Source of the DNA: Actinoplanes sp. TFC3
Lineage (GTDB): Bacteria; Actinomycetota; Actinomycetes; Mycobacteriales; Micromonosporaceae
Reading direction: 5' to 3'
NCBI RefSeq assembly: GCF_001553785.1
Contig: NZ_LOJP01000001.1
Span: forward strand, 1,615,847 to 1,650,004
DNA length: 34,158 bases
Shown here in pieces: positions 1 through 8,220 of this stretch; position 1 is the stretch's first letter; each line of letters opens with the position of its first letter. A model generated the notes under the pieces. It ran no database searches. It was given only the letters and a program-made list of their open reading frames with translations, and was not told the origin of the DNA. The translations under genes were made by a program, and so were the position numbers.

Positions 1-2202
1 GCCGCCCGGGCCGTGCAAAAAGCGGGCGCCGCCTCCCTCCCCCTCGCCCCCGCTTCCCCCCCCGCCCGCCGAGCCTTCATGATCGCCGACGCCACCCCCG
101 CCGTCATCATCGACGAACCCTTCCTCAACGCTCTACGCGAAGCTGCAACCCCCGCGAGCCCCGCGACCGGTACCCCCGCACCCGGAAACCACAACACCAA
201 CCCCAGCCCAGACAGCGCCGCCTACCTCATCTACACCTCAGGCTCCACCGGCCAGCCCAAAGGCGTAGTAGTCACCCACCGCAACCTCGAATCCTTCCTG
301 GCCGCCTTCCCCCTCAACCCAGCCGAACGCCTCCTAGCCGTAACCACCCTCTCCTTCGACATCTCCGTCCTGGAAATCCTCGGCACCCTGCGCGCCCAGG
401 GCACCATCGTCCTCGCCTCACCCGAGCAGATACGCGACCCGCGCCTGCTCGCCGCCCTCATCGAGCGGCACCGCATCACCGCCATGCAGGCCACCCCCGC
501 GCTCTGGGCCGCCCTGCTCGAAGCCTCCGACGTGGATCTGACCGCCGTGAGAGCCCTGGTCGGCGGCGAAGCCCTCCCCACCTCACTAGCCGGACAACTC
601 CGATCCCGTACGGCCGCAGTCACCAATCTCTACGGCCCCACCGAAGTCACCGTCTGGGCCACCGCAGCCGACGTCGGCGAAGGCTGGAACGGCGAGATCG
701 GCCGGCCGCAACCCACCGTCACCGCCCAGGTCCTCGACGCCCACCTGCAGCCCGTCCCGCCCGGAGTGGCCGGTGAGCTGTACCTCGGCGGTCCTCAGGT
801 CACCCGCGGCTACCACGGCCGCCCGGCCCTGACCGCCTCCCGTTTCGTCGCGGACGGCAACGGCGCTCGCCTGTACCGGACCGGTGACCTGGCCCGTTGG
901 CGGGACGGCGACCTCGAATACCTCGGGCGCACCGATCACCAGGTCAAGGTGCGAGGGTTCCGCATCGAGCTGGAAGAAATCGAGTCGGTGGCCCTGTCCC
1001 ACCCGGACGTCACCCGGGCCGTGGTGGTGGCCCGCAACGACCGGCTTGTTGCGTACCTGATCACGACGTCTGCGTTCACCCAGGCGTCGCTGACCACGCT
1101 GCTGGAGTCGCGGCTGCCCGGCTACATGGTGCCCGCGGTCTGCCACGTGCTCGACGCCCTGCCGCTGACACCCAACGGCAAGGTGGACCGCAACGCGCTG
1201 CCGGACGTCGAGCTTGCGGGGGCCTCGGCCGAGCAACCGCGATCTCGTACGCAAGCAGCAGTGTCCCGCCTGGTCGCGGACGTGCTCGGGGTAGCGGCGG
1301 TAGGGGTGCACGACGACTTCTTCGCGCTCGGCGGGCATTCCCTGCTCCTGGTGCGCCTGGCCACCGCCCTGCGCGAAACGCTGGGCGCGGACATCCCGGT
1401 GTCCCGGCTCTTCACCGCTCCCACGGTCGCCGGGGTGGCCCGGCTGGTCGAGGGCTCGGCACCGGACGGGGACGCGCTGGCTCCGGTGCTGCACCTGGCT
1501 CCGGGAACCGGCGAGCCGCTGTTCTGCCTGGCCCCGGCGAGCGGGTTGGCGTGGCAGTTCGCCGGGTTGAAACGCTTTGTGGACGTACCCCTGGTCGGTC
1601 TGCAGTCCGATTTTGAACCAGCAACCACGATGGCCGAACTCGCCCAGCGGCAGGCCGATCGGGTGGAGTCGGCGTATCCGTCGGGGCCGGTCCGGTTGCT
1701 CGGCTGGTCGTTCGGCGGCGCCTTGGCCTTGTGCGTAGCGGCGGAACTGCGCTCGCGGGGACGCACCGTTTCGTTCGTGGGCATGCTCGACGCCCGCCGC
1801 GACGCGATCGCATCCCCCTCCACCGTGGCCGGGCTGCTGTCCGAAATGGGCTACGAGGTCCCGTCGCCGTCACTGACCCTGCAGGAAGCGGTCGCCTTTG
1901 TCCGCGACGCCGGCGGCACGGTGGCGGCACTGACCGACGACCAGATCGCGTTGATCCTGCGCAACTACCTGAACAGCGACCGCCTGATGGCCACGGCCAC
2001 CTACCCCCGGTACGACGGCGGGGTTCTGTTCGTCGAGGCAACCGTCGCCGAGCAAGGCTTCACCGGCCCCGGAGCACCGGCATGGCGTCCCCTCGTGGCC
2101 GCTATGACCGTCCACGAATTGCCGGTGAGCCACTCCGAGCTGCTCGACGCAACAACGTTGGAAAAGCTCGGCCCGCTGCTGGCCGAGGCGCTCGGAGGGT
2201 GA
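1..2202 (+). CDS. Non-ribosomal peptide synthetase, C-terminal part (A-T-TE), predicted glycine-activating
   Basis: The reading frame is open from the first base, so the 5' end lies outside the window. Counting codons from base 1, adenylation motifs appear in order: YLIYTSGSTG (A3) from residue 75, FDIS (A4) from 119, LYGPTE (A5) from 210, YRTGDL (A7) from 292 and the A10 lysine in NGK at 394. A thiolation domain follows, with DDFFALGGHS and the phosphopantetheine serine at 447. A thioesterase follows, with GWSFGG (Ser570), candidate Asp597 and His711. This is the usual ending of an assembly line, where TE releases the product. Residues at the ten Stachelhaus positions read D-I-L-Q-V-G-L-V-W-K, close to the known glycine code DILQLGLIWK, so the last building block is probably glycine (inference). 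Codon use changes along the gene: the first ~620 bases favour CTC, GTC and ACC with some CTA, GTA and TCA, the rest favours CTG and GTG. A link to the siderophore genes at 10.6-12.9 kb is possible but unproven. Confidence 0.93.
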   Translation, partial: AARAVQKAGAASLPLAPASPPARRAFMIADATPAVIIDEPFLNALREAATPASPATGTPAPGNHNTNPSPDSAAYLIYTSGSTGQPKGVVVTHRNLESFLAAFPLNPAERLLAVTTLSFDISVLEILGTLRAQGTIVLASPEQIRDPRLLAALIERHRITAMQATPALWAALLEASDVDLTAVRALVGGEALPTSLAGQLRSRTAAVTNLYGPTEVTVWATAADVGEGWNGEIGRPQPTVTAQVLDAHLQPVPPGVAGELYLGGPQVTRGYHGRPALTASRFVADGNGARLYRTGDLARWRDGDLEYLGRTDHQVKVRGFRIELEEIESVALSHPDVTRAVVVARNDRLVAYLITTSAFTQASLTTLLESRLPGYMVPAVCHVLDALPLTPNGKVDRNALPDVELAGASAEQPRSRTQAAVSRLVADVLGVAAVGVHDDFFALGGHSLLLVRLATALRETLGADIPVSRLFTAPTVAGVARLVEGSAPDGDALAPVLHLAPGTGEPLFCLAPASGLAWQFAGLKRFVDVPLVGLQSDFEPATTMAELAQRQADRVESAYPSGPVRLLGWSFGGALALCVAAELRSRGRTVSFVGMLDARRDAIASPSTVAGLLSEMGYEVPSPSLTLQEAVAFVRDAGGTVAALTDDQIALILRNYLNSDRLMATATYPRYDGGVLFVEATVAEQGFTGPGAPAWRPLVAAMTVHELPVSHSELLDATTLEKLGPLLAEALGG

Positions 2203-2217
2203 TCGATGGCTGAACCG

Positions 2218-2269
2218 CTTCCGTGGGCCGGACGTGTGGGTGGCATACCGCTCGTCTTGCTCACGGAAG
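2218..2269 (+). other. 8-bp inverted repeat whose right arm covers a ribosome binding site
   Basis: CTTCCGTG at 2218-2225 is the exact complement of CACGGAAG at 2262-2269. The right arm overlaps the GGAAGGGG Shine-Dalgarno of the lipoprotein starting at 2280. The 36-base loop is long, so this may be chance. If it forms in RNA it could close the NRPS transcript or hide the lipoprotein RBS. Confidence 0.25.
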
Positions 2270-2279
2270 GGGCGCAGAG

Positions 2280-3254
2280 ATGCGATCCTCGCGAAAGTTT
2301 GCCGCGGTGGCTGCCGGGGCTGCGATGCTGCTGTCGGCCTGCGGGACTGATTCGCCCAAGTCCGCGTCCCCCACCTCGCCCACGGCCGGGGAGGGTGCCG
2401 GTGCACCCGCCGCTGAGCCGCAGCAGCCGCAGACGCAGAACGGCACCGCCAAGACCAGCAACGCGATCCAAGGCACCGGCGACTGGGCGGCTCCCGTGGG
2501 TGGCACGCTGTCCGAGGCCCAGGCCGTCGAGGCCGAGAAGTGGGTTCAGCTCACCGCCACCCGGCTCGCCGATGCCGGGCAGGTGCTGGTCAACGGCGCC
2601 GGGCTGACGCTCTACCGGTTCGACAAGGACAGCGCTCAGCCGCCGAAGTCAGCTTGCAACGGCGAGTGTGCCGCTGAGTGGCCGCCGGTGACCGTGCAGG
2701 CCGGCGGCAAGATCTTCCTTGCCGGGGTGGCCGGGCAGGACATCGGCGTCGTGCCCCGCGAGGACGGCAAGCTGCAGGTCACGGTGGGCGGCTGGCCTGT
2801 CTACCGCTTCGCCAAGGACACCAGACCCGGCGACGTGAAAGGCCAAGGCCAAGGCAACACCTGGTTTGCGGTACGTCCAGACGGCAGCAGATCCGAAGGC
2901 GCAACAGACGCCAGAACCGCACCCCGGCCCAGCGACCAACCGCAGCAGCCCAGCACCCCGGCCAAGCGGGTCGTGCTGTTCAGCAGCTTCTCCTTCAACG
3001 TCTTCGACGATGAGGCCGCGTCCCAGGTCATCGAGGCCAGCACCGTTCCCGACGGCGGGTGTGTGAACGCCCTCGACCCCGGCACCGCCTCCTCGATCGC
3101 CTTCGACGGGCTGGTCAAGATTTGGAGCGGACCGGACTGCACCGGGCAGTCCAAGGAACTCGGAGCCGTGGATGCCGAGAATGCCGGGGGCATTGCCGAT
3201 CTCCGCGACATTGGTTTCAACAACGCGATCGCGTCAGTGAAGGTGCCTCAATAA
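2280..3254 (+). CDS. Lipoprotein with Y-X4-D repeats (PF03640-type) and a C-terminal beta-sandwich-like domain
   Basis: I chose the ATG at 2280 because it has a GGAAGGGG ribosome binding site and begins a clean lipoprotein signal: positive residues, a hydrophobic run, then the lipobox LSAC with Cys21. The open frame extends upstream to 2223 but gives no sensible leader. The 324-residue product should be anchored outside the cell membrane. Two copies of the secreted-repeat motif are visible: YRFDKD near residue 112, followed by a C-x3-C-x3-EWPP stretch, and YRFAKD near residue 175. A low-complexity Pro/Gln linker (about 210-230) leads to a C-terminal domain (about 230-324) with two cysteines, resembling beta/gamma-crystallin-like or I36-type small domains; that part is inference. 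It looks like the SCO0930-type lipoproteins of streptomycetes. The biochemical role of the family is unknown. The 3' end overlaps the next, opposite gene by 21 bases. Confidence 0.85.
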   Translation: MRSSRKFAAVAAGAAMLLSACGTDSPKSASPTSPTAGEGAGAPAAEPQQPQTQNGTAKTSNAIQGTGDWAAPVGGTLSEAQAVEAEKWVQLTATRLADAGQVLVNGAGLTLYRFDKDSAQPPKSACNGECAAEWPPVTVQAGGKIFLAGVAGQDIGVVPREDGKLQVTVGGWPVYRFAKDTRPGDVKGQGQGNTWFAVRPDGSRSEGATDARTAPRPSDQPQQPSTPAKRVVLFSSFSFNVFDDEAASQVIEASTVPDGGCVNALDPGTASSIAFDGLVKIWSGPDCTGQSKELGAVDAENAGGIADLRDIGFNNAIASVKVPQ

Positions 3255-3482
3255 AACCATGATCGCTGTTGCGGCAGCCAGCGTTATCAGCGCGGCTGTC
3301 CAGCCCAGCAGCAGGGCCTCGATCGGCAGGATGATGTAAAGCAGAGCGCACAGCACAAGGGTTTTGGGAATCGGGCGCGCGCCGGTATCCGGCGCGCGCA
3401 TCCGTGCGGCGAAATCCGGATCTTGTTCGCTCAGCCGGTGTTCGATGTCGTGCAGCGCCGCGGCAAAGGGATCATCGGCCAT
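3234..3482 (-). CDS. DUF3040-type small membrane protein
   Basis: This 82-residue protein has a charged cytoplasmic-looking head containing an LHDIEHRLSEQDPDFAARM pattern typical of DUF3040. Two hydrophobic segments follow, about residues 41-60 and 63-78. DUF3040 proteins are common in actinomycetes and have no known function. Its tail overlaps the tail of the lipoprotein gene by 21 bases, and its start is 135 bases from the start of the divergent ctaD gene. No strong ribosome binding site is visible before the ATG at 3482. Confidence 0.75.
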   Translation of the reverse strand: MADDPFAAALHDIEHRLSEQDPDFAARMRAPDTGARPIPKTLVLCALLYIILPIEALLLGWTAALITLAAATAIMVLLRHLH

Positions 3483-3617
3483 TGGTGACCGCCCGTCTGT
3501 GGCTGTCGTCCCTCTTTAACTTTTTCCATCGGCGTCGTTAGATGTCAATGGTGAGGGGTACCCGCGCCCCCGCGTCCGGCGAAACCGCTGGCCCCGCGCC
3601 GATCTTGGGGAGCACCG

Positions 3618-5357
3618 TTGGCTGTCATCACCCCGCGTCCCGTCACCTCCCGGCCCTGGCCGGTACGCCAGCCGGTCCGGGGTTCCGCGCTTGCGCGCAT
3701 TCTGCGCACCACCGACGCGAAGCAAATCGGGATCATGTACATGACCACCGCCTTCGTGTTCTTCATGATCGGTGGCGCGATGGCTCTGCTGATGCGCGCC
3801 GAGCTGGCGCGCCCGGGTTTGCAGATGCTGTCGCCGGAGCAGTACAACCAGCTGTTCACCATGCACGGCACGATCATGTTGCTGTTCTTCGCAACGCCGA
3901 TCGTGTTCGCCTTCGCCAATTTCGTGACACCGCTGCAGATCGGCGCGCCCGATGTGGCGTTTCCCCGGCTCAACTCCTTCGCCTACTGGATGTATCTGTT
4001 CGGCGGAATGATCGCCATCGGCGGGTTCTTCGTGCCCAGCGGCCCCGCGGATTTCGGCTGGACTGCGTACACACCGCTCAGCGACAACCAGCATTCTCCG
4101 GGCGTGGGCGGCAACATGTGGATCGTCGGGCTGGCGCTGTCCGGCATCGGCACGATCCTCGGCGGCGTCAACATGATCACCACGATCCTGACCCTGCGAG
4201 CCCCCGGCATGACCATGTTCCGGATGCCGATCTTCACCTGGAACATCCTGCTCACCAGCCTGCTCGTGGTGCTGGTCTTCCCGTTCCTGGCCGCCGCGCT
4301 GTTCGCGCTGGCGGCTGACCGCATCCTGGGTGCGCATGTGTTCGACGTCGACACCGGCGGCCCGCTGCTGTGGCAGCACCTGTTCTGGTTCTTCGGCCAT
4401 CCCGAGGTCTACGTGGTGGCGCTGCCGTTTTTCGGCATCATCACCGAGGTCATCCCGGTGTTCAGCCGCAAGCCGCTGTTCGGTTACAAGGGCCTGGTCG
4501 CAGCCACCCTGCTGATCACCGGGCTGTCGATGAGCGTGTGGGCGCACCACATGTTCGGCACCGGCCAGGTGCTGCTGCCGTTCTTCAGCCTGCTCAGCTT
4601 CCTGATCGCGGTGCCCACCGGGATGAAGTTCTTCGTGTGGATCGGCACGATGTGGCGCGGGCAGGTGAGCCTGGAAACGCCGATGATGTTCGCGATCGGA
4701 TTTCTCGTCACGTTCCTGTTCGGCGGGCTGTCCGGGGTGCTGCTGGCCTCGCCGCCGATCGACTTCCACGTGCACGACACCTACTTTGTCGTGGCGCACT
4801 TCCACTATGTGCTGTTCGGCACAATCGTGTTCGCGGTGTTCTCCGGCATCTACTTCTGGTTCCCGAAGATGTTCGGCCGGATGCTCGACGACCGCCTCGG
4901 CAAGGTGCACTTCTGGCTGACGTTCCTCGGCTTCCACACCACGTTCCTGGTGCAGCACTGGCTCGGGGCCGAGGGCATGCCGCGCCGGTATGCCGACTAC
5001 CTGCCCGATGACGGGTTCACCACGCTCAACACGGTGTCGTCAATCGGCTCGTTCATCCTGGGCGCCTCGACGCTGCCGTTCATCTACAACGTGTGGAAGT
5101 CGTACAAGTACGGCCAGCTCATCACCGTTGATGACCCGTGGGGGCACGGCAACTCGCTGGAATGGGCGACTTCGTCACCGCCGCCGCTGCGCAACTTCGA
5201 CCGGATGCCACGGATCCGCTCCGAGCGCCCGGCCTTCGATGCCAAGTATCCCGAGCTGGCGGCGGGCGAGCAGTCCGAGGCCGGGCCGCCCGAAGGTGGC
5301 GCGCGGGTGCTGAGTCCCGAGTCGCACGGGGGCGCCCGGCATCAGACCGAGGAGTAG
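3618..5357 (+). CDS. ctaD: Cytochrome c oxidase subunit I (aa3-type)
   Basis: Catalytic subunit of the haem-copper oxidase that reduces oxygen to water and pumps protons across the cell membrane. All signature residues are present: His83 (low-spin haem a ligand, MHGT), GHPEVY at 260-265 with CuB His261, D-channel Glu263 and cross-linking Tyr265, CuB ligands His310-His311 (AHHMFG), K-channel Lys337 (TGMK), and the haem ligands His394 and His396 (VAHFH). Glu263 makes it a type A oxidase. The 579-residue length is normal. The start is TTG at 3618, preceded by GGGGAG six bases upstream; an upstream in-frame alternative was not found. No ctaC, ctaE or ctaF lies next to it, so this is a lone subunit I gene, as often seen for extra ctaD copies in actinomycetes. 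A strong hairpin follows the stop codon. Confidence 0.97.
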   Translation: MAVITPRPVTSRPWPVRQPVRGSALARILRTTDAKQIGIMYMTTAFVFFMIGGAMALLMRAELARPGLQMLSPEQYNQLFTMHGTIMLLFFATPIVFAFANFVTPLQIGAPDVAFPRLNSFAYWMYLFGGMIAIGGFFVPSGPADFGWTAYTPLSDNQHSPGVGGNMWIVGLALSGIGTILGGVNMITTILTLRAPGMTMFRMPIFTWNILLTSLLVVLVFPFLAAALFALAADRILGAHVFDVDTGGPLLWQHLFWFFGHPEVYVVALPFFGIITEVIPVFSRKPLFGYKGLVAATLLITGLSMSVWAHHMFGTGQVLLPFFSLLSFLIAVPTGMKFFVWIGTMWRGQVSLETPMMFAIGFLVTFLFGGLSGVLLASPPIDFHVHDTYFVVAHFHYVLFGTIVFAVFSGIYFWFPKMFGRMLDDRLGKVHFWLTFLGFHTTFLVQHWLGAEGMPRRYADYLPDDGFTTLNTVSSIGSFILGASTLPFIYNVWKSYKYGQLITVDDPWGHGNSLEWATSSPPPLRNFDRMPRIRSERPAFDAKYPELAAGEQSEAGPPEGGARVLSPESHGGARHQTEE

Positions 5358-5377
5358 GACGCCGCTGCGAAGAACCC

Positions 5378-5405
5378 AGCGGCCGGCGGGGGAGCGCCGG
5401 CCGCT
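5378..5405. terminator. Bidirectional terminator hairpin between ctaD and the siderophore-binding protein
   Basis: AGCGGCCGGCG at 5378-5388 and CGCCGGCCGCT at 5395-5405 form a perfect 11-bp stem with a 6-base loop (GGGGAG). It lies 20 bases past each of two convergent stop codons. There is no long T run, which is usual for actinomycete terminators. Confidence 0.8.
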
Positions 5406-5425
5406 CTGTGGCCGTACCGGATGAA

Positions 5426-6448
5426 TCAGCTCTGGTTGGAAAGATCCTCGACCTTGGTGGCCGGGTCGTTGTCGGTGGCCGCCTTGAGCTGGGGCACCAG
5501 GATGTCCAGGGCGTAGAGCAGCGCGTTCGGACCGCTGTAGGCCAGGGCCCCGCTCAGCGGTGTGTCGAAGCTCGTGTAGAGGGTGCGGTCCTCGGTGACG
5601 ACCTTGAGCCGGGCGAACGCGGGCGAGGCAGCCATGTCCTTCTTGGTCGCGCCGTTGACGAACAGCACGTCGCGGTCCAGCAGGTCGAGGCGCTCCTCGC
5701 TGACGTCATCCTTCTCGTTCTGCACGCTGAAGCCCAGCGCGTCGAACAGCGCGCGGCGCGGGTCCTTGGCGCCGAGCAGCCAGTGCTGGCCCTTCTCCGG
5801 ACCGAAGTCCACCACCAGGGTCTTGCCGGCGAACTGGGGGTTGGCCGCCTTGGCGTCGTCGATCTTGGCCTGCACCTTGTTGATCAGCGCCTCGGCCTCG
5901 GGGGTCTTGCCCAGCGCCTTGCCGATCGTGCGGGTCTGCACGTCCCAGGGCGTCTCCTCGTCCCCGAAGTCCTTGGACTGGATGACCGTCGGGGCGATCT
6001 GGGAGAGCTTGTCGTACGTCTCCTTGTTGATCGTCTCGTAGATCGCGATGATCAGGTCGGGCTGCTGCTTGATGATCGCCTCGAAGTTGATCTCGGCGGA
6101 GAAGGTGGGCACCTGCTTGCCGCCGAGCGCGGTCTGCACCCACGGGTACGCCGGGTATTCGGTGAACCACTCGCGCGTCGACACCGGGACCACGCCGAGC
6201 GCGATGGCCGGGTCCTGGTCGTTCCAGCCGACGGTGACCACGCGCTCGGGCTTCTTGTCGATCGTGGTGGAGCCGAACTTGTGCTCGATGGTCACCGGGA
6301 ACGCGGCGGCGGACGCACCCGAGCCGGTGGAGACGGTGCTGGTGTCGGAGGAATCGTCCGAACCGCAGGCGGCTGCGGTGGTGAGGGTGAGCAGGCCGGC
6401 AGCGGCGACGGTGAGAACCCGTCTCCAGCCTCGGATGCGGGATGACAT
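5426..6448 (-). CDS. Iron-siderophore ABC transporter substrate-binding lipoprotein
   Basis: Extracytoplasmic receptor of the FecB/TroA (PF01497) family that hands ferric siderophore to an ABC importer. The 340-residue product starts with a lipoprotein signal (RRVLTVAAAGLLTL) and lipobox ending at Cys28, followed by a Ser/Thr/Gly-rich linker. The family pattern PERVVTVGWNDQDPAIALG appears from about residue 68, and INFEAIIKQQPDLIIA marks the conserved first-lobe helix. The ATG at 6448 has an AGGAG ribosome binding site. An iron box sits 39 bases upstream, so repression by a DmdR/IdeR-type regulator under iron sufficiency is expected. No permease or ATPase gene is nearby, so it must work with a transporter encoded elsewhere. 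The ligand cannot be read from sequence; the hydroxamate genes at 10.6-12.9 kb make a hydroxamate plausible. Confidence 0.92.
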   Translation of the reverse strand: MSSRIRGWRRVLTVAAAGLLTLTTAAACGSDDSSDTSTVSTGSGASAAAFPVTIEHKFGSTTIDKKPERVVTVGWNDQDPAIALGVVPVSTREWFTEYPAYPWVQTALGGKQVPTFSAEINFEAIIKQQPDLIIAIYETINKETYDKLSQIAPTVIQSKDFGDEETPWDVQTRTIGKALGKTPEAEALINKVQAKIDDAKAANPQFAGKTLVVDFGPEKGQHWLLGAKDPRRALFDALGFSVQNEKDDVSEERLDLLDRDVLFVNGATKKDMAASPAFARLKVVTEDRTLYTSFDTPLSGALAYSGPNALLYALDILVPQLKAATDNDPATKVEDLSNQS

Positions 6449-6487
6449 ATCGGCTCCTGTGAGTGGGTGGTCCGTTGGCTCGCTAGG

Positions 6488-6506
6488 TTAGGTTAGGCTA
6501 CCTTTG
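6488..6506. promoter_or_regulatory. Iron box (DmdR/IdeR-type operator), divergent region
   Basis: TTAGGTTAGGCTACCTTTG matches the actinobacterial iron-box consensus TTAGGTTAGGCTAACCTAA at 15 of 19 positions by eye. It is preceded by another TAGG unit (6484). It lies 39 bases before the siderophore-binding protein start and 49 bases before panD, so it could control either or both. Confidence 0.8.
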
Positions 6507-6555
6507 CTTCGCGGCGGGGGATGCCCCGCTACCACATCCTTGGAGGACCACAGAC

Positions 6556-6975
6556 ATGCAGCGCACCCTGCTCGGCGGCAAGATCCACCGCGCCACGGTG
6601 ACTCAGGCGGACCTGCACTACGTCGGGTCCATCACCATCGACAAGATCCTGATGGACGCCGCCGACCTTATCGAGGGCGAACAGGTGCAGGTCGTGGACA
6701 TCGACAACGGTGCCCGGCTGGTGACGTACGTGATCGAGGGTCCGGCCGGTTCCGGGGTGATCGGCATCAACGGTGCCGCGGCGCGGCTGATCTCGGTCGG
6801 CGACCTGGTCATCATCATGTCGTTCAAGCAGGTGGAGGAGGCCGAGCGGGCCACCTACGAGCCGCGGGTGGCGCACGTCAACGAGCGCAACGAGCTGGTC
6901 GACGTCGGCTCGGACCCGTCGCAGCCGGTGCCCGGTGCCGACGACCAGATCTCCAGCAAGGTCCTGGTGCACTAA
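6556..6975 (+). CDS. panD: Aspartate 1-decarboxylase (pyruvoyl enzyme)
   Basis: Converts L-aspartate to beta-alanine, the precursor of pantothenate and coenzyme A. The 139-residue length is normal. The self-cleavage site is Gly24-Ser25 in HYVGSITID, where Ser25 becomes the pyruvoyl group. Lys9, Tyr58 and Asn72 match conserved active-site positions. The ATG at 6556 has GGAGG nine bases upstream. panC and panB are not adjacent. Instead the gene diverges from the siderophore-binding protein and shares its iron-box region, so it may be iron-regulated (inference). The next gene begins four bases after its stop. Confidence 0.96.
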   Translation: MQRTLLGGKIHRATVTQADLHYVGSITIDKILMDAADLIEGEQVQVVDIDNGARLVTYVIEGPAGSGVIGINGAAARLISVGDLVIIMSFKQVEEAERATYEPRVAHVNERNELVDVGSDPSQPVPGADDQISSKVLVH

Positions 6976-6979
6976 GACC

Positions 6980-7330
6980 ATGGGGGGAGCGCTTACCGTC
7001 TGCCGGGACTGCTGCTGCGGCGACGCCCAGAAACACCCGGGGGTCGATCACGACGCGCAACTCGAGGCCATCCGGGGTGCGGCCGGCGAGCGTCACCGGG
7101 TACGGGTGAGCGAGTGCCTCAAGGTCTGCGAGCGCTCCAATGTGGTGGTGGTGCACCCCACTCCCGCCGCCCGCCGCGGTGGCGCCCGGCTCGTACACCT
7201 CGGCGACATCCTCGATGATCACCTGGTCGACGCCGTCATCGGCTGGCTCGATGACGGCGGGCCGGGGGTCGCAGCGGTGCCCCAGGAGCTGTCCGGGCGC
7301 GTTTTCGACCCGGCCGACTACGCGGACTGA
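6980..7330 (+). CDS. Small [2Fe-2S] ferredoxin-like (thioredoxin-fold) protein
   Basis: The ATG at 6980, four bases after the panD stop, begins a 116-residue protein. Cysteines at residue 8 and at 11-13 (CRDCCCGD), and a later pair in SECLKVCERSNVV, fit the thioredoxin-like [2Fe-2S] ferredoxin family, where four cysteines bind the cluster. The extra cysteines in the first group make it unclear which ones are ligands. The upstream in-frame ATG at 6935 lies inside panD and lacks support. It is probably co-transcribed with panD. A role in electron transfer or metal handling is inferred; the partner is unknown. Confidence 0.7.
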   Translation: MGGALTVCRDCCCGDAQKHPGVDHDAQLEAIRGAAGERHRVRVSECLKVCERSNVVVVHPTPAARRGGARLVHLGDILDDHLVDAVIGWLDDGGPGVAAVPQELSGRVFDPADYAD

Positions 7331-7397
7331 GTCACCGGTTCGGGTCTATGCTTGCCCGACGATCGAGCAAGTTGCATACGACCCGAAGGAAGCGCAC

Positions 7398-8210
7398 GTG
7401 GCAGACGGCCCGGCCGCCCCCGGCGGCGAGCGTGACAATCCCAAGCTGGACACGACGGTGCCGCAGACGGCACGGATCTGGAACTACCTGCTCGGCGGCA
7501 AGGACAACTTCGCGGTGGACCGCGAGGTCGGTGACCAGATCATCACCAACCTGCCGCAGCTCGCCGAGAACGCCCGGCTGTCCCGGGCCTATCTGGCCCG
7601 GGCGGTGCGCTTCCTCGCCGGAGAAGCCGGCATCCGCCAGTTCCTCGACATCGGCACCGGCCTGCCCACCGCCGACAACACCCACGAGGTCGCGCAGTCA
7701 GTCACGCCCGAGGCCCGCATCGTCTACGTGGACAACGACCCGCTGGTGCTCGCGCACGCCCGGGCTCTGCTGACCACCAGCGAGGCCGGTGCCACCGACT
7801 ACATCGACGCCGACCTGCACGACAGCGACACCATCCTGCGCGAAGCCGGGCGCACCCTCGATCTCGACCAGCCGGTCGCGCTGATGCTGATGGGCATCCT
7901 CGGGCACATCGAGTCCGACGACGAGGCCCGCGGGATCATCAAGTCCTTCATGGACCGGCTGCCCTCGGGCAGCTATGTGGCCATGTACGACGGCAGCGAC
8001 ACCAGCCCGGAGAACACCGAGGCCGTGCGGATCTGGAACATCTCGGCCAACCCGAAATACCACCTGCGTACGCCCGAGCAGTTCGTCGGCCTGTTCGACG
8101 GGCTCGAGATCGTCGCGCCCGGCGCGGTGCCGGTGACCCGGTGGCGCCCGGAACCCGGCGCGGAGACCGATGAGATCGATCAGTACGCCCTTGTCGGGCG
8201 CAAGCCGTAA
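7398..8210 (+). CDS. DUF574 / Methyltransf_19 SAM-dependent methyltransferase
   Basis: The GTG at 7398 has a GAAGGAAG ribosome binding site and gives a 270-residue protein. The in-frame extension back to 7140 overlaps the previous gene and is rejected. The family hallmark TARIWNYLLGGKDNF is at about residues 24-38. The SAM-binding loop FLDIGTGLP is at about 82-90 and the acidic second strand YVDNDP at 110-115. This family (PF04672) is abundant in actinomycetes. Most members have unknown substrates. It starts a run of four genes spaced 10, -1 and -4 bases apart and is followed by an XRE regulator, a pairing typical of the family. Confidence 0.88.
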   Translation: MADGPAAPGGERDNPKLDTTVPQTARIWNYLLGGKDNFAVDREVGDQIITNLPQLAENARLSRAYLARAVRFLAGEAGIRQFLDIGTGLPTADNTHEVAQSVTPEARIVYVDNDPLVLAHARALLTTSEAGATDYIDADLHDSDTILREAGRTLDLDQPVALMLMGILGHIESDDEARGIIKSFMDRLPSGSYVAMYDGSDTSPENTEAVRIWNISANPKYHLRTPEQFVGLFDGLEIVAPGAVPVTRWRPEPGAETDEIDQYALVGRKP

Positions 8211-8220
8211 TCAGAGGACC

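Noticed and set aside
3516..4958. 480-codon open frame on the minus strand, rich in His, Glu and Gln
   Set aside because: It lies exactly opposite the well-supported ctaD gene; long antisense frames are normal at this GC content and the composition is that of a shadow.
5138..6445. 435-codon open frame on the plus strand
   Set aside because: It runs antisense to the siderophore-binding protein and over the ctaD end; its Gly/Val/Leu/Arg-rich text is typical of a shadow.
6484..6497. TTAGG tandem repeat as a stand-alone repeat element
   Set aside because: It is explained by the iron-box consensus, which itself contains TTAGGTTAGG.
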